Shown in pieces: positions 7,985 through 17,400 of a DNA stretch of 48,851 nucleotides; positions within the stretch are counted from its first letter, which is position 1, and the number at the start of each line of letters is the position of its first letter. The translations under genes and the position numbers were made by a program. Below the pieces are notes generated by a model. The model had not been told where the DNA came from. It did no database searches and worked only from the letters and a program-made list of their open reading frames with translations. This DNA is from Bradyrhizobium iriomotense (GTDB lineage Bacteria > Pseudomonadota > Alphaproteobacteria > Rhizobiales > Xanthobacteraceae), in the NCBI RefSeq assembly GCF_018130765.1, contig NZ_JAFCJZ010000038.1, positions 1-48,851 of the forward strand, given 5' to 3'.

Positions 7985-9310
7985 ATGATGGATCAACCGA
8001 CAACGCCGCTCGCCGAAAATCGCGAGGCTGCCCCACTTTCGGCCTGGGCCCTGCCTACGCTCGAAGGCTGCGCGGTGCTGCTCTATTTCAGCCGCGACGC
8101 CTTCGCCGGCGTCTTCCGCTATTATGCGAGCCTCACGCATCTGGACGCCCTCTGGTTCGTTCCCGACCTGTTTGCATTCGCCTGCGTCGCAGCCTTCACG
8201 TACAGATATGCGTTCAAGCAAGGCAGCATCATCGCCATCCTGCTCGTTCTCTATACGATCTTCGCGCTCTTTCTCGGCTACGTATTCCTGGGAGAGACGA
8301 AGGGGCTGGCCTCGTCGATGAAGATGATCGCGCCCGCCTTTGTCGGATTTTGCTTTTGCGGCCGCGAGTTCAAGGACCAAAAGCTCCTGCTGAACGTCAT
8401 CTATTTTCTCTTCTTCGCGTCGATGATCGGGATCTTCTGGTCCGCGCATTCGCGCCTGCCGTGGGTCGCTTTCTCATACGAATCTTTCGGCGCGACGCGA
8501 ACCGCGGCACGACTCTGGTGGACGGGCGGCGAGAGCCGCATCTCCGGGTTCGCCGCTGACAGCACCATGGCTGCATATTTCGTGCTGATAACCTATGTCT
8601 TCACCTCCATCCGCAAGAGCGTGCTCTGGTGCCTGATTTGGGCGGGGCCGGCCCTCTATGCGATTCAGGTTTCGACCAACAAGACCGCGCTTGGCGTCCT
8701 GGTGATCTACCTGGGCGGCTTGCTGCTGGTTCGCGCGTTCGACGAACGTCATCGTTTCGCCGCGCTTCGTTCACTCGCGCTTTGGTCCTTTGCCTGCCTC
8801 CTCGTCCCGCCGGCTTTGATGCTGGCGTTCAGCGGGACCAATTTGGGCAGAATCGCGAAGAGCCTGTACAGCCTGCAGGATCGCATCAACAACAGCTGGC
8901 AGCTGCCGTTCGTCTACATGAACGATCTGATGCCGCTGGGATATTTCACTGGCTGCGGGCTGGGCTGCTTCAACTATCCCCAGCAGCTGTTTTCGAACAA
9001 GGTCAGCTATTACGTGCCGGTGGACAATTTCTACATCGGAACCTACCTGATGTTCGGTCCGATCTTCGTGATCTTCGTGATCTTCGTGATCATGGCCGTG
9101 GCCAGGACCCGCGACATCTACAAGCTCACTGCCATCTTTGTGATGAACTTCTACACCATAACCGTTCTCGGCTACGGCCCTGCGAGCGGTCTATTGGTGA
9201 TCACCATGGCGTTCAGTGAAGTCTTCGGAAAGGCCTCGCCGCTGCCGCGCGTGAGCCGCAATGCCATGAGACCGCCGCCGCCACAGCTCCTGAAGGTTGC
9301 AAGCGGGTGA
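7985..9310 (+). CDS. Second Wzy/ExoQ-like polysaccharide polymerase membrane protein
   Basis: 441 residues with about ten hydrophobic helices and a large loop after residue 170. The layout resembles EPS polymerases (EpsG/ExoQ/Wzy type), but sequence signatures are weak, so the call rests on topology and context. ATG at 7985 is preferred to the upstream in-frame start because GAAGG lies just before it and the hydrophobic protein follows a short polar N-terminus. It overlaps the acyltransferase gene by one base (TGATG), so the two are translationally coupled. It is divergent from the other polymerase gene. Confidence 0.72.
   Translation: MMDQPTTPLAENREAAPLSAWALPTLEGCAVLLYFSRDAFAGVFRYYASLTHLDALWFVPDLFAFACVAAFTYRYAFKQGSIIAILLVLYTIFALFLGYVFLGETKGLASSMKMIAPAFVGFCFCGREFKDQKLLLNVIYFLFFASMIGIFWSAHSRLPWVAFSYESFGATRTAARLWWTGGESRISGFAADSTMAAYFVLITYVFTSIRKSVLWCLIWAGPALYAIQVSTNKTALGVLVIYLGGLLLVRAFDERHRFAALRSLALWSFACLLVPPALMLAFSGTNLGRIAKSLYSLQDRINNSWQLPFVYMNDLMPLGYFTGCGLGCFNYPQQLFSNKVSYYVPVDNFYIGTYLMFGPIFVIFVIFVIMAVARTRDIYKLTAIFVMNFYTITVLGYGPASGLLVITMAFSEVFGKASPLPRVSRNAMRPPPPQLLKVASG
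9061..9087. repeat. Three tandem copies of a 9-bp unit (GATCTTCGT) inside the second polymerase gene
   Basis: The 9-bp unit is exactly repeated three times and encodes IFV-IFV-IFV in a membrane helix. The unit length is a multiple of three, so slippage would lengthen or shorten the helix without a frameshift. Confidence 0.85.
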
Positions 9311-10518
9311 TGGCTCTCCTCGAACGTCCATCGGGCGCGGACAAAGCGAAGAATTTCGCCAAGAGGGCATCCGACAGCAGGCACAACATCTTTGGGCGGC
9401 ACGGCTCCGCGGCCCAGGGCCGGCTGTTTGAACCGTCGATCCAGGGGCTGCGCGGCCTTGCCGCGCTGAGCGTCCTGCTCGTTCATCTCTACGACATGCC
9501 GCTCACGGCCGGCTTTCTGCCGCCGGTGCCGTCATGGTTCGATGCAATCATCGGAACCTTCGGCCGCGGGGTCGAAGTGTTCTTCATGATAAGCGGGTAC
9601 CTGATCCCGGCCAGCCTCGTCCGGCATCAACTGGTCTCGAAGTTCTTCATCGACCGCTGTCTGCGCATCCTTCCCGTATTTGTCATCCTTCATCTCGCCC
9701 TGTTCGCCATCGGGCCGCTGGTCGGATACAAATTCTTCAAGGGCATCGACGCGCTGGACTACGTGACGATCTTCCTCGCGAACCTGTTCTTCCTTCCCGA
9801 CATCCTGAACCTGCCGATTGGGCAGCAGAACGCATGGACGCTGACATACGAGTGGGTCTTCTACCTGTGGTTCGCAGCGGCCTTCTATTTCGCCACGCGC
9901 TCCCGGCTGGTGACCGCCCTGCTGGTTCTGGCGGGCGTCGTCACCGTTCTCTACTTTCCGATCGCGGCCTATTTCCTGGTCGGATTCGCGCTGAGGGCGG
10001 TCGAACTGCGCATCGCAGCGCGAGGCCTATCGGGGCTGCTGCTCAGCGTCGGGTGCCTCGCCTTGATGTATATGCTGCTGGAGTATGTTCATCCGTTCCT
10101 GGGACTGCTTCCAGGCCTGATCCTGTTTTCGACGGTCCTGAATCCGGCCTCGACCTTTGCGCAGCTGTTGTCGAAGGCCACGCCGCAATTCGTGGGCAAG
10201 ATCAGCTACAGCCTGTATCTCGTTCATCCGTTCGCGCTCTACCCGTTGCAGGTGATCGGAGCGCGGCTGGTTTCCCACGGCTACTCGCCCTGGGTGGTGT
10301 GGCCCATGTTCGTTGTTTTCGGGCTGCTGGCCTCGGTCATTGCCTCGACGATCACATATGAACTGATCGAGGTCCGGCTGCGGAACGCCATCGCAGCCCT
10401 CCTCGGTACGCATGATCGGAAGACCTCGGTCGAAATGCAGGGTGCGGTCGCCAGCCCGCTCTTGCGGGATGAGGTGCGCGACCACGCCAAGATTCGATCG
10501 TCAGGGCCGCCGGCGTGA
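9310..10518 (+). CDS. Acyltransferase 3 family membrane protein (OafA/ExoZ-like)
   Basis: 402 residues, about ten membrane helices. The N-terminal signature IQGLRGLAALSVLLVHLYD contains the conserved Arg and the His thought to be catalytic in the Acyl_transf_3 family; FFMISGYLIP follows. These proteins O-acetylate (or otherwise acylate) exported glycans. The start is taken as the ATG in the TGATG overlap with the preceding polymerase gene; a GTG three bases upstream is possible. The last 18 bases overlap the convergent small gene at 10501-10710. It is one of three acyltransferase 3 genes in the window. Confidence 0.88.
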   Translation: MALLERPSGADKAKNFAKRASDSRHNIFGRHGSAAQGRLFEPSIQGLRGLAALSVLLVHLYDMPLTAGFLPPVPSWFDAIIGTFGRGVEVFFMISGYLIPASLVRHQLVSKFFIDRCLRILPVFVILHLALFAIGPLVGYKFFKGIDALDYVTIFLANLFFLPDILNLPIGQQNAWTLTYEWVFYLWFAAAFYFATRSRLVTALLVLAGVVTVLYFPIAAYFLVGFALRAVELRIAARGLSGLLLSVGCLALMYMLLEYVHPFLGLLPGLILFSTVLNPASTFAQLLSKATPQFVGKISYSLYLVHPFALYPLQVIGARLVSHGYSPWVVWPMFVVFGLLASVIASTITYELIEVRLRNAIAALLGTHDRKTSVEMQGAVASPLLRDEVRDHAKIRSSGPPA

Positions 10519-10710
10519 GTGATGCTTCACCTGAGCTGCCTCGACAGGGAGCTTTTTGACCGATGCGCTGCGCCGCTTTTTCGGCACGATGCTGGGCGAG
10601 ACCGTCTCCGGCGGAGCGTCTTCACCGAACAACTCTATATAATGAGCCAGAGGCATGTAGCCTGCGTCAACAAGCGCCCTCGCGCTCTCGCGCGTGAGTT
10701 TTGCCTTCAT
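10501..10710 (-). CDS. Small conserved-looking hypothetical protein, 69 aa
   Basis: It starts MKAKLTRESARALVDAGYMP and ends in a basic tail rich in Lys and Arg. The ATG at 10710 is preceded by a strong ribosome-binding site (GGGGAGG, seven bases upstream), which is why this shorter start was chosen over an upstream one. The 3' end overlaps the convergent acyltransferase gene by 18 bp. No domain was recognised; the basic tail could bind nucleic acid or polysaccharide, but that is speculation. Confidence 0.65.
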   Translation of the reverse strand: MKAKLTRESARALVDAGYMPLAHYIELFGEDAPPETVSPSIVPKKRRSASVKKLPVEAAQVKHHSRRRP

Positions 10711-11339
10711 TCCCAGCCTCCCCTTGGTTAACCCGGACCTTCTGTTTTCTCGCCTTTCGATCAGCCTAGGCCCGGAACGGTAAAAGGTGCGTTGACCAAA
10801 TTGCCCGGAATCCGGCAATCGCGCAACGAAGGCTAAGATCGAATGAACGCGGGATTGACGCCATCGCTGCGACCATTCGCCCGACAGGCCGGCGCTCGGT
10901 GTATCGGGCGGGAACCACACGGCAAGCGCTCTCGGACCGGGTCAGCCCTGCCCACTCTCGGACTGCACAATTGCGAAGGCAGCCGCGATGGAAGCCAGCC
11001 AGCCGATCACCTCCTTGCACGGGCAAGCGACAAGCGGATATGGCACTTCGGCCCGAGATGCCTCCTTGCACTGCGGCCATTCTCGACAACAACTTTCCGA
11101 CAGCTCTGGATCGACGCGCGCCTTTATCTTGGCAACTTCATGCTGCGACGTTGACCTTGAGAGTCTTGCGCCATCGGTTCTGACAAGATCCCTGCCTGTC
11201 ATGAGGCACAGCGGCTAAAACTTCGGCGGATTGACAGGCCGTCGAATGTTTTCGCGCGTACAGAGCGAGCACCATCCCGCGCGATGACGCTTCGCCTTTG
11301 ACACCGGTCGGATGATGTGCTTGCCCTGCGCTATCACGG
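10711..11339. other. 629-bp intergenic region without a convincing gene
   Basis: Open frames here have poor composition and no ribosome-binding sites. An imperfect hairpin lies at about 10800-10818 (ATTGC...GCAAT arms with an inner CGGA/TCCG). The region should hold promoters for the small minus-strand gene and for the flippase gene, but none can be assigned. Confidence 0.5.
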
Positions 11340-12635
11340 ATGATCGGTGCCCCGACAATGCAAATCCCCCAGAAGCTGGTTGCCTTCGCGAATGTGCTCA
11401 TTCGATTGGCGACGCTCGGGCTTCGATTCCTGCTGTCCTTTTACGTCATCAAATACCTGGGTTATGACGCGGCCGGTGTTTATGGGCTGACGGTCGGCGT
11501 GACCGGCCTCGCGCCGGCGGTGATCGGATGGGGCCTGAATTATTTCGTGGCGCGCGAGGTGGTCGGACTGTCGCCGGCTGAAGCTGCAATCCGGGTCCGG
11601 AATCGTCTGTTCGTCACAATCATTTCGCTGACTCTGGCTACGGTCGTGGCGGTATTGCTGTCGTTCTACCTGCACCGGACGATCACCCTGCTTTACGCGC
11701 TGATCGCCGTCCTGGTGTGGCTCGAGACCATCGGGCTCGATCTGCATCTTCCGCTGATCGGTCTCGACAAGGCGCTCGAAGCCAATGTGCTCGTTCTGCT
11801 GCGTTCCGCCGCGTGGATTCCCTTTGTCATCGGCCTCGGCCTGTTGTTTCCGCAATTCCGCTCGATCGAAACGGTGCTGTGCGCCTGGATCATCTCAAAC
11901 GTTTTTGCCCTTGTCGTGCTCAGCGTCATGGCGAGGAAGTGGAAGCTCAGCGGCGTGCTCTCGCGGGAGGTCGATTTCGACTGGATCAGCAACCGCCTCA
12001 AGAGGTCCTGGCACATCTATGTGAGCGACGTCAGCCTTGTCGGGCTCATGTATCTCGACCGATACATCGTGGGCTTCTTCCTCGGACTGTCGGCAACGGG
12101 CATCTATACGTTCTTCTGGTCGCTCGCCAATTCGTTACAGACGCTGGTATCGACTGCCGTCGTTCAAGCTGCGCTGCCCATTCTCGTGTCGACCTATGCG
12201 AGCGGCAATCGCGAGGCATGGCGCGAAGCTCTTCGCGTTGAATTCTACAAGGTCATCTCGATTTCCACGGGTGGGGCCGTGGCCATTTTCGCGGCAAGCG
12301 AAGTGGCGCTGCGCTACATGGCCATGGAAGGACTGAGCGAACATCGGGGCCTGTTCCTGCTGCTGCTTGCGGCGGCGGTGCTGCGCTCGTGCTCGGATCT
12401 GGGCAATGTCGGTCTCCTGAGCACAAAAAAGGACGCATCCTACGCGGCCATCAACACGATCGGCGTCTGTCTTTCGACCGCAATGACCTGCGTCGGCATC
12501 GTCACTTTCGGCCTGACCGGCGCGGGAATTGCAATTTTCGCGACCGCAGTTATCCTGCTGCTCATGCGCGCTTGGTTCCTGGCAGGGGCGTTTCGTTCGA
12601 CCGGTGCATCGCCCTCTTCCGACAACGGCGGATGA
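11340..12635 (+). CDS. Wzx-type lipid-linked oligosaccharide flippase
   Basis: 431 residues with twelve to fourteen hydrophobic helices in the arrangement of the polysaccharide biosynthesis/MATE-MOP family. It would move undecaprenyl-linked repeat units across the inner membrane. The N-terminus (KLVAFANVLIRLATLGLRFL) and the central segment (YLDRYIVGFFLGLSATGIYT) are typical of Wzx proteins. The start could instead be the ATG at 11358. An ATG overlaps its stop codon, so it may be coupled to the acetyltransferase gene that follows. Confidence 0.85.
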   Translation: MIGAPTMQIPQKLVAFANVLIRLATLGLRFLLSFYVIKYLGYDAAGVYGLTVGVTGLAPAVIGWGLNYFVAREVVGLSPAEAAIRVRNRLFVTIISLTLATVVAVLLSFYLHRTITLLYALIAVLVWLETIGLDLHLPLIGLDKALEANVLVLLRSAAWIPFVIGLGLLFPQFRSIETVLCAWIISNVFALVVLSVMARKWKLSGVLSREVDFDWISNRLKRSWHIYVSDVSLVGLMYLDRYIVGFFLGLSATGIYTFFWSLANSLQTLVSTAVVQAALPILVSTYASGNREAWREALRVEFYKVISISTGGAVAIFAASEVALRYMAMEGLSEHRGLFLLLLAAAVLRSCSDLGNVGLLSTKKDASYAAINTIGVCLSTAMTCVGIVTFGLTGAGIAIFATAVILLLMRAWFLAGAFRSTGASPSSDNGG

Positions 12636-12718
12636 GTGGGAACGAAGACCGCCTTGCCGACCGGCCGAGGCCATTTGGATCTAGCCAGCGCCCAGCCGGC
12701 GTTGCGGAGCTCACGTTC

Positions 12719-13315
12719 ATGACCCAGAAGACGAAGATCATCGACAAGATCAAAGAGGATCTTGCCCACTACGCCTCGCGCGAGCGCACCCCGGTCAATT
12801 CCGCATTTGTCGCGCGCATGCTGCTGTTGACGCCGGGCTTCCAGTTCGTCTTCGTCTGGCGCATCCAGGAAGCGCTCTTCCGGGTACCGCTCGTCGGCAG
12901 AATTCTGCGTCGCATCGTCTGGTGGTTCTCCTGCCTGCTGTTCGGCTCGGAAATCGCCCTGGCAGCGAACGTCGACGGCGGCCTTTATATCCCCCATCCG
13001 TACGGAATCGTGGTAGGCGACAGCGATATCGGAAAACGCGTGACACTCCTGCAGCACATTACGATCGGTCGAAAGGACCATTCCGATCGGGGCAGGCCGC
13101 GGATCGAGGATGGAGCTTCCCTGATGGCCGGATGCGTCGTCCTCGGCAGCATCACTATCGGCAGCAATTCAATGATCGGTGCAAACGCGGTCGTGCTCAA
13201 GGACGTGCCGCCCAATTCCATTGCGGTGGGCGCCCCTGCCAAGATCCTGCCGCGCTCCGACATTTCACCGAAGTCCCAGGACGAGTTGCAGGGTCTGGCG
13301 TCGGAAGTCGCCTAG
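12719..13315 (+). CDS. Serine acetyltransferase-like hexapeptide-repeat O-acetyltransferase
   Basis: 198 residues. The N-terminal helical part is followed by left-handed beta-helix hexapeptide repeats (GLYIPHPYGIVVGD, VTLLQHITIGRK, GSITIGSNSMIGANAVVLKD) and the closing VGAPAKIL. This is the CysE/WcaF-like architecture; in an EPS locus it more likely acetylates a sugar than serine. The ATG at 12719 has GGAG nine bases upstream. An alternative ATG at 12632 overlaps the flippase stop and would add 29 residues of unlike composition. Its stop codon overlaps that of the convergent paralogue (CTAG shared). Confidence 0.8.
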   Translation: MTQKTKIIDKIKEDLAHYASRERTPVNSAFVARMLLLTPGFQFVFVWRIQEALFRVPLVGRILRRIVWWFSCLLFGSEIALAANVDGGLYIPHPYGIVVGDSDIGKRVTLLQHITIGRKDHSDRGRPRIEDGASLMAGCVVLGSITIGSNSMIGANAVVLKDVPPNSIAVGAPAKILPRSDISPKSQDELQGLASEVA

Positions 13316-13878
13316 CGCGACGCCGCCCCTAGCTTGACGTCCGCGGCCGGTGACCGGCCTTCCGGTCTGGCCGTGCCGACGATGCGTGCAGGCGCACCCA
13401 CGACCGTGGCAAAGTCCGGCACGTCGGATAGCACCACCGAATGTGCCGCAACGATCGCCTTGCGCCCGATCCTGATCGGGCCCAGCAACGTTGCGCCAGC
13501 GTAGATCACCGCACCATCATCTATCGACGGGTAGGCGTCGACGTCATGCGAAGCCCGGCCGAGCGTGACGCCTTGGTAGATCGTCACGTCGTTTCCGATC
13601 ACGCTACCTTCGCCGATCACGATGCCGACCGGGTGCGGCAGGCATAGACCGGCTCCGAGCCGTGCGGCAGGGGCCACATAGCATCCGTAGTTCCTGACGG
13701 TCGACCGCCAGACCAGCCGCGAAAGCAGCCTGCCCCCTTTGCCCCGGACGTTCAGCCAGGACGCGAGCCTTGCCCGTGACACGAGGGCGAAGCCGGGCGA
13801 CGTGACGTAGGCGATCAAAGCGCCGGCCAGACCGCTGCGTGCGGCGTTTCGCTCGAGATCCTGTCTCCACATGCTCAT
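13312..13878 (-). CDS. Serine acetyltransferase-like hexapeptide-repeat protein (paralogue of the preceding gene)
   Basis: 188 residues with the same plan as the product of 12719-13315: an N-terminal helix, then hexapeptide repeats (GLCLPHPVGIVIGEGSVIG, VTIYQGVTLGRA, GAVIYAGATLLGPIRIGRKA) and VGAPARIV. It probably acetylates a sugar of the EPS; which one cannot be told. Met3 at 13872 is an alternative start. It is convergent with its paralogue and the two stop codons overlap within the four bases CTAG. Confidence 0.8.
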   Translation of the reverse strand: MSMWRQDLERNAARSGLAGALIAYVTSPGFALVSRARLASWLNVRGKGGRLLSRLVWRSTVRNYGCYVAPAARLGAGLCLPHPVGIVIGEGSVIGNDVTIYQGVTLGRASHDVDAYPSIDDGAVIYAGATLLGPIRIGRKAIVAAHSVVLSDVPDFATVVGAPARIVGTARPEGRSPAADVKLGAASR

Positions 13879-14466
13879 TCATCACTCTGCTGGACGATTC
13901 CCGCCGATGCGTGCGATCGGCCTCGCGACAATGGTGTAGCAAGTTCCACACGCTTTCCAAGCGCCCATTGTCCGGCGCCGAGGTCACGCGCGGCTGCGCC
14001 TGGTCGGATCGCGCCGCGCACCACGCCGCTCGCTCGCAGACGAGCTTGCACCGTCACGACAATGGCAACGCGAAACACGCAATGGACATCTGGCTAACAA
14101 CACTTGAACAAACTCGTGGCCCGACCGCGCGTTCGATTCACGGGCGATGCGCGACGCCCGACGCGGCTGACCACGAACAAAGCATCTGCCAACTTTTTCA
14201 TCGCAACCGACATCGTCGTTGTCCGTGAGATCACCGAAAAGATCTCGGGTTCCGCATCGGCGTCATTGAGAACGATCAGACACGCGTTGCGGAACCGTTG
14301 AGCACGCGCCTTGCGGAACCATTGCGCACACATGCTGCTGCGGCGCGCGCGATCATCGAGCTCATTTAAAGAGCACAACGAAGATAACTTTCGTCTTCTT
14401 CAAACATGAAAAGCTCCAAGTTGCGTGGAAGAAATGTGGCGAAAGTCTCAAACCTGGAATCGCCTC
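13879..14466. other. 588-bp divergent intergenic region between an acetyltransferase and the large secreted protein
   Basis: No convincing gene. It contains two near-identical 19-bp direct repeats at 14287-14329 and an AT-richer stretch around 14366-14410, where the promoter of the large secreted protein is most likely. Confidence 0.5.
14287..14329. promoter_or_regulatory. Direct repeat upstream of the large secreted protein, possible operator
   Basis: TTGCGGAACCGTTGAGCAC (14287) and TTGCGGAACCATTGCGCAC (14311) differ at two positions, with a 24-bp period, so both would sit on almost the same DNA face. GGAAC resembles the -35 of EcfG general-stress promoters, but I found no CGTT at the right distance. 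Confidence 0.4.
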
Positions 14467-17400
14467 ATGACGACGACCAGCACTTCATCCGCTGTCCTCT
14501 CCGCGCATGCGTTCGTGGATTCAATCGCGGTCAACGCGCATGCAGCCTATTCAGCCGCCTCCTCCTGGGGAACTTACGCCAACTCGAGTCTGATCATCGA
14601 CGACCTGCGCTATCTCGGCGTCACGACGATCCGGGATGCCCTCTCGATGGACCCGTCGTCAGTCCCGGTGATCGATGCGCTTGCAGCGGCCGGCGTGAAG
14701 TTCGACTTCGTCGTGGCATCCAATCTACCGGCCTCGGGCGCGGCAGGAATTGCCCAGTTCCTCGCTTCCCTCGATGGCTTCATCGCAGCCTATCCGAACA
14801 GCGTCATCGCAATCGAAGGTCTCAACGAGGCCAACATCCAGCCCTTCACCTACCACGGCAGTTCCTCCATTCAGGCTGCCGCGCAATTCCAGAAGGACCT
14901 TTACACGGCCATCAGGGCCGACGCACATCTCAGCGACGTCGCGGTCTATAATCTGACGCTGGGACTGAACGACGAGAGCGGCTACGCCGAACTCGGCGAT
15001 CTCTCGAAATATTCGGACTTTTCCACCTCCCATGCCTACGTTGCGACGACGACGCCCGAGAACTACGGCATCAAGTACGCCGTCGACCTCGCGGCCACCA
15101 GTTCACCCAACAACCCTTCCGTCATCACCGAGACGGGCTACACCACGCTGGCGAGCTATTCGGGCCTCGGCGTCGACCAGCTCGTGCAGGCAAAGTCCAT
15201 TCTGAATTCGCTCGCCGATGCCTTCAAGAATGGCGTCACCACAACATATCTGTACCAGTTGCTCGACCACGGCAGCAGCTCCGATCCTGAAGGCAAGTTC
15301 GGCCTCTTCAATGCGGATGGCACGCCGAAGCTGGCCGCAACTGCAATCCACAATCTGACGACGCTCCTCGCCGACGATGGTGACGGAGGCCGCACGCCCA
15401 CGACGCCGCTCGGCTACACGATCGATAACTTGCCCTCGACCGGCAACAGCCTGGTCCTCGGCAAGAGCAATGGAGCATATGAGCTGGTGGTCTGGGCCGA
15501 ACCGCAGCTCTGGGACGACGCGAAAGACGTCGAAATTTCAAACCCGACGAAGCAAGCTCAGGTTCATCTGAACAGTGTGCACAAAACCGTCGCGGTCTAT
15601 GACCCGCTGAACACCACGAAGCCGATCGCGACCTACACCAACGTGCAGGATTTCACCGTTCCGGTGAGCGACCATCCGCTCATCATCGAGATCGACGCTC
15701 CCGCTGTCTCGGCGCCGCCGCCGCCGGCCGTGACCGATGTCACTGGCACCGCAGCCGAAATCGTGGCCGACCTATCCGACCTCAATGCCGCCGGAACCGT
15801 CAAATCCATCACGCTGACCGACACCCATGTCCTTGCCGTGTCGACGAAAGCGACGATGGACTACATGATCTCGCACTATGGCAGCGTGCTTTCGACGATC
15901 AAGGGCGGCTATTCGTTCGCGGTGACCACCACTGCGCCAACCTGGCGTCTCACCGAGAATTACGATTCGACCGGCGCGCTCACGTCGACCGAGGAGACGG
16001 CCTATCAATCCGGCGTCCCGGTTTACCAGCTGGTGACCTACGCCGACGGATCGACCGCCGCTTCCTCCTATGCAAACGGCGTCAAGACGACGATGACGGT
16101 CACCCATAGCGACAAGTCGAAGGACATATTCGTCTATGGAATCACGGATAAGCCGTATGTCACCGAGGTGACGCACAAATCCGCCTCGGGTGCCGTCACT
16201 GGAAAGACCTATATCGCCGCGGACGGAAGCTCGACCGAGGATCATTACGACTCGGCAGGCGCGCTCGTGTCGGAAATCAAGACGAACGCCGACGGCTCGT
16301 CGAGCTCCACGCTCTTCACCTCGGGCGTCAAGACAGCCATGTTCGTCACGAATGCTGACCATTCCAACGACAATTACTTCTACCACATCACCGGGAAGAG
16401 CTATGTCGCGGAGGTCCTACACGTCAACGCCAGCGGCGTTGTCACATCGGTCGTCAGAACGCATGCGGACGGAACCCTGGACTACACCGAAGCGCGCAAC
16501 CCCGACGGCACGACGACGTCGACCAGCTTCGACGCCAAGGGCGGGAAGATCGCCCAGGCGACCACGCATCTCGACGGGACGAAAGACATCTACGCGCTGA
16601 ACATCAAGCAGAAGGCCTATGTGACGGAGCACAGCGGGTTCGACGCAGCGGGTCGCCTTGTGCTGTTCGAGCGCCTGCATGCCGATGGCAGCTACGCACA
16701 GAAGGTCACGATTACAGGCGCCATCACGACCACCGACAATTTCGACTCGACTGGCGCGCTCTCGAGCGAAGTTGTGGCCGCCGCGGGCGGCGCCAGCACG
16801 ACTTCATTCTTCAGCGGCGGCACCAAGACGAAAATGTACGTCACAAACGCCGATCACAGTCAGGACAATTACGCGTTCAACATCGCGGGTGAAACGTACG
16901 AAAACATCGTCCAGCATGTCAGCGCATCAGGGCAATTGACGTCAATCGTGCGCACGCATGGCGATGGTACCCTGGAATACACAGAGGTCGTCGACACCCA
17001 GGGGACGAAGACCAGCACGCAATACGACGGTCACGGCACGAAGCTGGCCCAGACCGTGCACCATACGGATGGATCGTCGGTCCACGACCTGTTCAATGCC
17101 ACGGGATCGATCACTCAGGAGAGCCTCACCAACGCGGACGGATCCACCTTGACGTCTCTCTTCACGGACGGTGTGAAGACCAGGATGTACGTACTGCACG
17201 CGGACCACAGCCAGGACAACTATGCCTACGGCGTCGTCGGTCAGTCCTACGTCGACATCGTTCAGCATGTCGACGGCGCCGGCAAGCTGACGTCGGCGAC
17301 GCGCACCCATGCCGACGGCACCCTCGACTATACTTTCGAGGCCGGCGCGGACGGCAGCTCGACCGCGACCTACTACGACGAGAAGAGCTTGCTGGCGTCC

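Noticed and set aside
10942..11202. 86-codon minus-strand frame in the gap before the flippase gene
   Set aside because: No ribosome-binding site, no recognisable domain and no support from neighbours.
14280..14360. EcfG-type promoter (GGAAC then CGTT)
   Set aside because: GGAAC occurs twice, but no CGTT is found 16-17 bp downstream of either copy.
14406..14951. 181-codon plus-strand frame at the start of the large secreted protein
   Set aside because: Arg/His-rich shadow of the real frame, with the usual signs of out-of-frame translation.
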